Shown one piece after another: positions 61,083-64,000 of a DNA stretch of 64,000 nt. Position 1 is the stretch's first letter. Each line of letters starts with the position of its first letter. This stretch comes from an uncultured Parabacteroides sp. GTDB taxonomy: Bacteria; Bacteroidota; Bacteroidia; Bacteroidales; Tannerellaceae. The notes under the pieces are model-generated. The model saw only the letters and a program-made list of their open reading frames with translations, was not told where the DNA came from and did not search any database. The position numbers and the translations under genes were made by a program. The stretch lies in assembly GCF_902493135.1 (NCBI RefSeq), contig NZ_CABUOD010000022.1, positions 17,224-81,223 of the forward strand. The letters run 5' to 3'.

Positions 61083-62792
61083 CTACATTTTCATAGCGTT
61101 GCCAACGCTTTCTCCCGATCCTGCCTTTTCCGGCGCTTCCAATGTCCGCCGGTATAATGCCGGATCACCCAACACTTCCAGCGCCTTGTCCAATACTTCA
61201 TCTTCCTTCAGGCTGTTTATCAACTCGCCTTTCTGGAAATAATAACGTTTCATGATCTCGGAAGTCAGCAGCTTCTTGATCTGATCCTTGTTACGGTCGA
61301 AATCCCGTTCCAGGTCCGGAGTCAGTTTGGCTTCCAAAGAGTGGAAGATAGTAGAGTCGTTATCCATATAGCCCTCAAACTTAGCCACCTCTTTCAGGTT
61401 CTTCAACAGCTTTTCACTCTGCCGGTCGTAGGTGAAGTTCTTTTCTTTGGCATACTGCTTGAAAGCTTCAAAGTCTTCGTCCGTCACCTCGAAGTCCTCA
61501 GCCGAAGCGATTTTCTTATGCTTCCGGGACCATTCGGCGACAAAATCCGTCAGGACAAAATCCGTCACCAGATAAAACATCATAGTCGGCGTTTCCGGCT
61601 CTTCTATTTTAAAGTCGGGAGTAATACCGCCCCCATCCCGGACGGGACGCCCTTTGGAGGTATAGAAGACAGATGTCAGGCTATCCGGAATAGCCCCGAC
61701 GCTACCGTCGGCTTTCCGGTGCGAATAGTCCATCTGCTGGATGCAACGTCCGCTGGGGATGTAATACTTGCTCATCGTCACTTTCACGCTTCCGTTATAA
61801 GGGAGTTCACGGGGGGATTGCACCAGCCCTTTTCCGAAAGAACGCTGTCCGACCAACACGGCACGGTCCATATCCTGCAAAGCCCCCGAAACGATCTCGG
61901 CAGAAGAAGCTGTACCTCCATTAATCAGGACAGCCATCGGCATCACCGTATCGAGCGGTTCGTTCGGTGTACGATAGGTACGGTCCCACTGACTGATTTT
62001 CCCTTTTGTCGAAACCACCTCTTTCCCCTTCGGGACGAACATGCCGACAATCTGCGTGGCGCTTTCCAGCAAACCGCCGCCATTGTTACGCAAGTCCAGG
62101 ATCAACGATTTAATATGATGGTTCTTTTTCAAGTCCTCGAACGCATTCTTCACTTCCTGTGCACTCTTGTCCGTAAAACCTTTCAAATAGATGTAGCCTA
62201 CGCCGTCACCCCGCACGCCATAGTAAGTAACCTGGTTTTCCAGGATCTGCTTACGCACCAGTTCCACTTCACGCGGTTTCTTGTCATACGGGCTCTGTAT
62301 CTTCAATACCATTTTCGTATTGGGAACGCCTTTCAGGAGGGCGCTCACCTCGTCCGAAGATTTGTCGGTCACATCCACCGTGTCGATCGCCAGGATACGG
62401 TCGCCCGCTTTCAATCCGGCCAAAGCGGCCGGCATCCCTTCAAACGGCTCGATAATATAGACACCGCCCTCTTTCCGTTCGCGGATGTAAGAACCGATAC
62501 CGCCATATTCGCCGGTCGTCATGAATTTCAGTTTATCCATTTCCTGCTCCGGGTAATATTCTGTATAAGGGTCCAAGCCGCCTAACATCGCATCGATCCC
62601 CCGGCGCACCGTTTTCTCGACGTCGACCGAATCCACGTAAAACATTTCCACCTCTTTTACCAGAGCGTTAAAGATATCCAGGTTTTTACTGACCTCGAAA
62701 CGGTTGTCTTTCTGTGCCTGTCCGGGGATCACGCCTCCCAACAGAAGCAGCAAACTAAAAAGGACTATTATTTTCTCTCGTTGTTTATACAT
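61083..62792 (-). CDS. S41 family C-terminal processing protease (CtpA-like)
   Basis: 569 residues, signal MYKQREKIIVLFSLLLLLGGVIPGQA. A PDZ domain (GGVYIIEPFEGMPAALAGLKAGDRIL, about 105-170) precedes the protease domain, with the nucleophile Ser in GGTASSAEIVSG and the general-base Lys in SFGKGLVQ. A C-terminal region of about 200 residues is typical of the Bacteroidetes form. It cleaves periplasmic proteins at their C-termini. The PfkB-type kinase gene lies 47 bp upstream on the same strand and may share its transcript. Confidence 0.92.
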   Translation of the reverse strand: MYKQREKIIVLFSLLLLLGGVIPGQAQKDNRFEVSKNLDIFNALVKEVEMFYVDSVDVEKTVRRGIDAMLGGLDPYTEYYPEQEMDKLKFMTTGEYGGIGSYIRERKEGGVYIIEPFEGMPAALAGLKAGDRILAIDTVDVTDKSSDEVSALLKGVPNTKMVLKIQSPYDKKPREVELVRKQILENQVTYYGVRGDGVGYIYLKGFTDKSAQEVKNAFEDLKKNHHIKSLILDLRNNGGGLLESATQIVGMFVPKGKEVVSTKGKISQWDRTYRTPNEPLDTVMPMAVLINGGTASSAEIVSGALQDMDRAVLVGQRSFGKGLVQSPRELPYNGSVKVTMSKYYIPSGRCIQQMDYSHRKADGSVGAIPDSLTSVFYTSKGRPVRDGGGITPDFKIEEPETPTMMFYLVTDFVLTDFVAEWSRKHKKIASAEDFEVTDEDFEAFKQYAKEKNFTYDRQSEKLLKNLKEVAKFEGYMDNDSTIFHSLEAKLTPDLERDFDRNKDQIKKLLTSEIMKRYYFQKGELINSLKEDEVLDKALEVLGDPALYRRTLEAPEKAGSGESVGNAMKM

Positions 62793-62839
62793 AGAATATT
62801 TAGTTAATTAACGACGTAAATGTATATAATAAACGCTTG

Positions 62840-63817
62840 TCAGGCCAATATACCATTTACTTTTAACTTTATTTGTTCCCATTTATCATCCGGTATCTGC
62901 GCCCCGATCACATCAATAATGTAACCGGCCAAAAGCGAACCGATACGGGCCGACTGTTCCAATGTCGCCCCGACCGACTGCCCGTAAAGGAATCCGGCGG
63001 CAAAATGATCGCCTGCCCCGGTAGTATCTACCGGTTTGCCTCCTTCGGCCGGAACCGTGATAACCTGTCCTTTGCTCCCCACCAAGGCGCCTTCCTTGCC
63101 TAAAGTGACCAAAGAGATCTCCACCTGCTCCGAAAGGACCTTGACCGCTTCGTGCGCTTTCAGCCCCGTAAAGGCTTCCGCTTCGCTTTCGTTGGAGAAT
63201 AAGATATCGACATATTTAGGGATAATCTCGTCCAACAGGCCCCGGAAAGCATTCACGATATTGAAGTTGGAAAGATCGAGGGCGACCTTCAATCCCAACT
63301 TCTTCGCTTTCTGCATAGTGGTACGTACCAGCTCTTCGTTCACCAACAGGTAGCCTTCGATATAAATACATTGGTAAGAGGAAAGCATCTCTTCCGTAAT
63401 TTCATCCGGCGTGATCGTCGGTGCCGGTCCGAGGAAGGTCCCCATCGTACGCTCGCCATCGGGGGAAATCAGGACGGTACAGCTGCCGGAAATGCCGTCT
63501 GTCTTGGCAAAATAAGGAGAGACATTGGCTTTTTTCAAGGCCTCCTCATAATATTCGCCTACGGAATCGGACCCGATCTTACCTATAAATCCTGCATTGG
63601 CTCCCAAAGAAGCCATCGCACGCATGGTATTGCATACCGAACCGCCCGGTGCCTGGCTGCGCTCAAGGCCTTCCTGCGACTTTCGGATTTTAATCATCTG
63701 TTCCTGGTTGATCATATCCATTGCGCCTTTCTGTATGCCAACTTCCGTCAGAACATCATCGTTCTCAAGCCTCAGCAGAACATCTACCAAAGCATTTCCT
63801 AATCCAATCGTATTCAT
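62840..63817 (-). CDS. PfkB family carbohydrate/nucleoside kinase
   Basis: 325 residues. The N-terminal signature region is GLGNALVDVLLRL and APGGSVCNTMRAMASLGANAGFIGKIG. The C-terminal anion hole and catalytic base are in DTTGAGDHFAAGFLYG. GDxxMGTFLGPA-like sequence (GERTMGTFLGPAPT) is seen in adenosine-kinase-like members, so adenosine or a sugar is a possible substrate. A -7 box TATCTTTG lies at 63835-63842 on the minus strand, 17 bp before the ATG. Confidence 0.9.
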   Translation of the reverse strand: MNTIGLGNALVDVLLRLENDDVLTEVGIQKGAMDMINQEQMIKIRKSQEGLERSQAPGGSVCNTMRAMASLGANAGFIGKIGSDSVGEYYEEALKKANVSPYFAKTDGISGSCTVLISPDGERTMGTFLGPAPTITPDEITEEMLSSYQCIYIEGYLLVNEELVRTTMQKAKKLGLKVALDLSNFNIVNAFRGLLDEIIPKYVDILFSNESEAEAFTGLKAHEAVKVLSEQVEISLVTLGKEGALVGSKGQVITVPAEGGKPVDTTGAGDHFAAGFLYGQSVGATLEQSARIGSLLAGYIIDVIGAQIPDDKWEQIKLKVNGILA

Positions 63818-63834
63818 TTTTCTATTTTTTTTCG

Positions 63835-63842
63835 CAAAGATA
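63835..63842 (-). promoter_or_regulatory. -7 box TATCTTTG of the PfkB kinase gene
   Basis: TATCTTTG on the minus strand, giving a leader of about 10 nt. Divergent from the tRNA-Asn promoter at 63866-63873. Confidence 0.6.
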
Positions 63843-63865
63843 TTGCATATTTCAAAAAGAACCTC

Positions 63866-63873
63866 TACTTTTG
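63866..63873 (+). promoter_or_regulatory. -7 box TACTTTTG of tRNA-Asn
   Basis: TACTTTTG matches TAnnTTTG, 52 bp before the tRNA. Confidence 0.6.
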
Positions 63874-63925
63874 CAGTGCAATTTCAGAAAGGGATAGGAT
63901 AAGTATCCGAACTGAAAAAACAAAT

Positions 63926-63999
63926 TCTTCCTTAGCTCAGTCGGTTAGAGCATCTGACTGTTAATCAGAGGGTCCTTGGTTCAAGTCCAAGAGGAAGAG
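63926..63999 (+). tRNA. tRNA-Asn (GUU)
   Basis: 74 nt with acceptor TCTTCCT/AGGAAGA, discriminator G, anticodon loop CTGTTAA (anticodon GTT) and T arm GGTTCAAGTCC. It ends at the window edge; further tRNAs may follow. Confidence 0.93.
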
Positions 64000-64000
64000 C

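Noticed and set aside
61341..62585. A 414-residue plus-strand open frame
   Set aside because: Antisense to the S41 protease, which has all catalytic motifs.

Overview
The window looks like a chromosomal segment of a gut Bacteroidales bacterium, most likely Parabacteroides or a close relative (the genus is an inference). The evidence is three SusC/SusD pairs, a hybrid two-component regulator, an ECF sigma/FecR pair, DUF4251 and DUF3823 proteins, and many promoters with the Bacteroidetes -7 box TAnnTTTG. No rRNA, CRISPR array, complete insertion sequence or phage was seen.

Layout. Positions 1-900: the tail of an unknown gene, a Rieske-like lipoprotein and a tRNA-Gly/Leu/Gly cluster. Positions 900-1780: non-coding repeats. 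Positions 1780-11000: housekeeping and transport genes, namely an Nfn-type transhydrogenase, a GroES-like protein, a DUF4251 protein, a MATE exporter, a FecCD/FecE-type importer without its binding protein, a ParE/RelE toxin-antitoxin pair and a POT-like MFS transporter.

Positions 11180-38900 form a large polysaccharide utilization locus (PUL1). The hybrid two-component regulator lies at the left. Two arms diverge from a centre at about 25.7-28.1 kb, each built as SusC-SusD-terminator-promoter-heparinase II/III-like lyase. The left arm adds a GH88 unsaturated glucuronyl hydrolase, a GH16 and a phosphodiesterase. The right arm adds a Ser-type sulfatase, with a GH2 enzyme convergent to it. The set fits lyase-type depolymerisation of a uronate-containing, probably sulfated polysaccharide. 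Both SusC genes share an AGTTCTT-n-AAGAACT palindrome upstream. The left lyase and the GH2 share a pair of about 20-bp boxes, 22 bp apart, at exactly the same distance from their -7 boxes.

Positions 39-42.4 kb hold an outer-membrane TonB-family receptor and a secreted nitroreductase-like protein. The 3' end of the nitroreductase gene is duplicated as a 31-bp direct repeat around a 1.17-kb insert that carries a Fic gene. Positions 43.6-57.7 kb are a second PUL (PUL2): ECF sigma factor, FecR, SusC with an STN domain, SusD, DUF3823 lipoprotein, GH130 and a GH2 of the beta-mannosidase/exo-glucosaminidase type, which suggests a mannose- or hexosamine-containing glycan. The sigma and FecR genes are separated by a second Fic gene and a truncated lipoprotein. 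A third Fic gene, with a 38-bp perfect palindrome over its promoter, follows PUL2. The window closes with two paralogous membrane metallophosphoesterases, an S41 protease, a PfkB kinase and tRNA-Asn.

Cutting across the gene map are several repeat families. There are five non-coding micro-arrays of unrelated sequence that share a period of about 22 bp (four strict, one loose). A MITE-like 135-144 bp element is present twice in opposite orientation, once inside the PUL2 operon. A second palindromic element family (108-118 bp) borders PUL1 genes, and a 187-bp hairpin element lies near the sigma factor.
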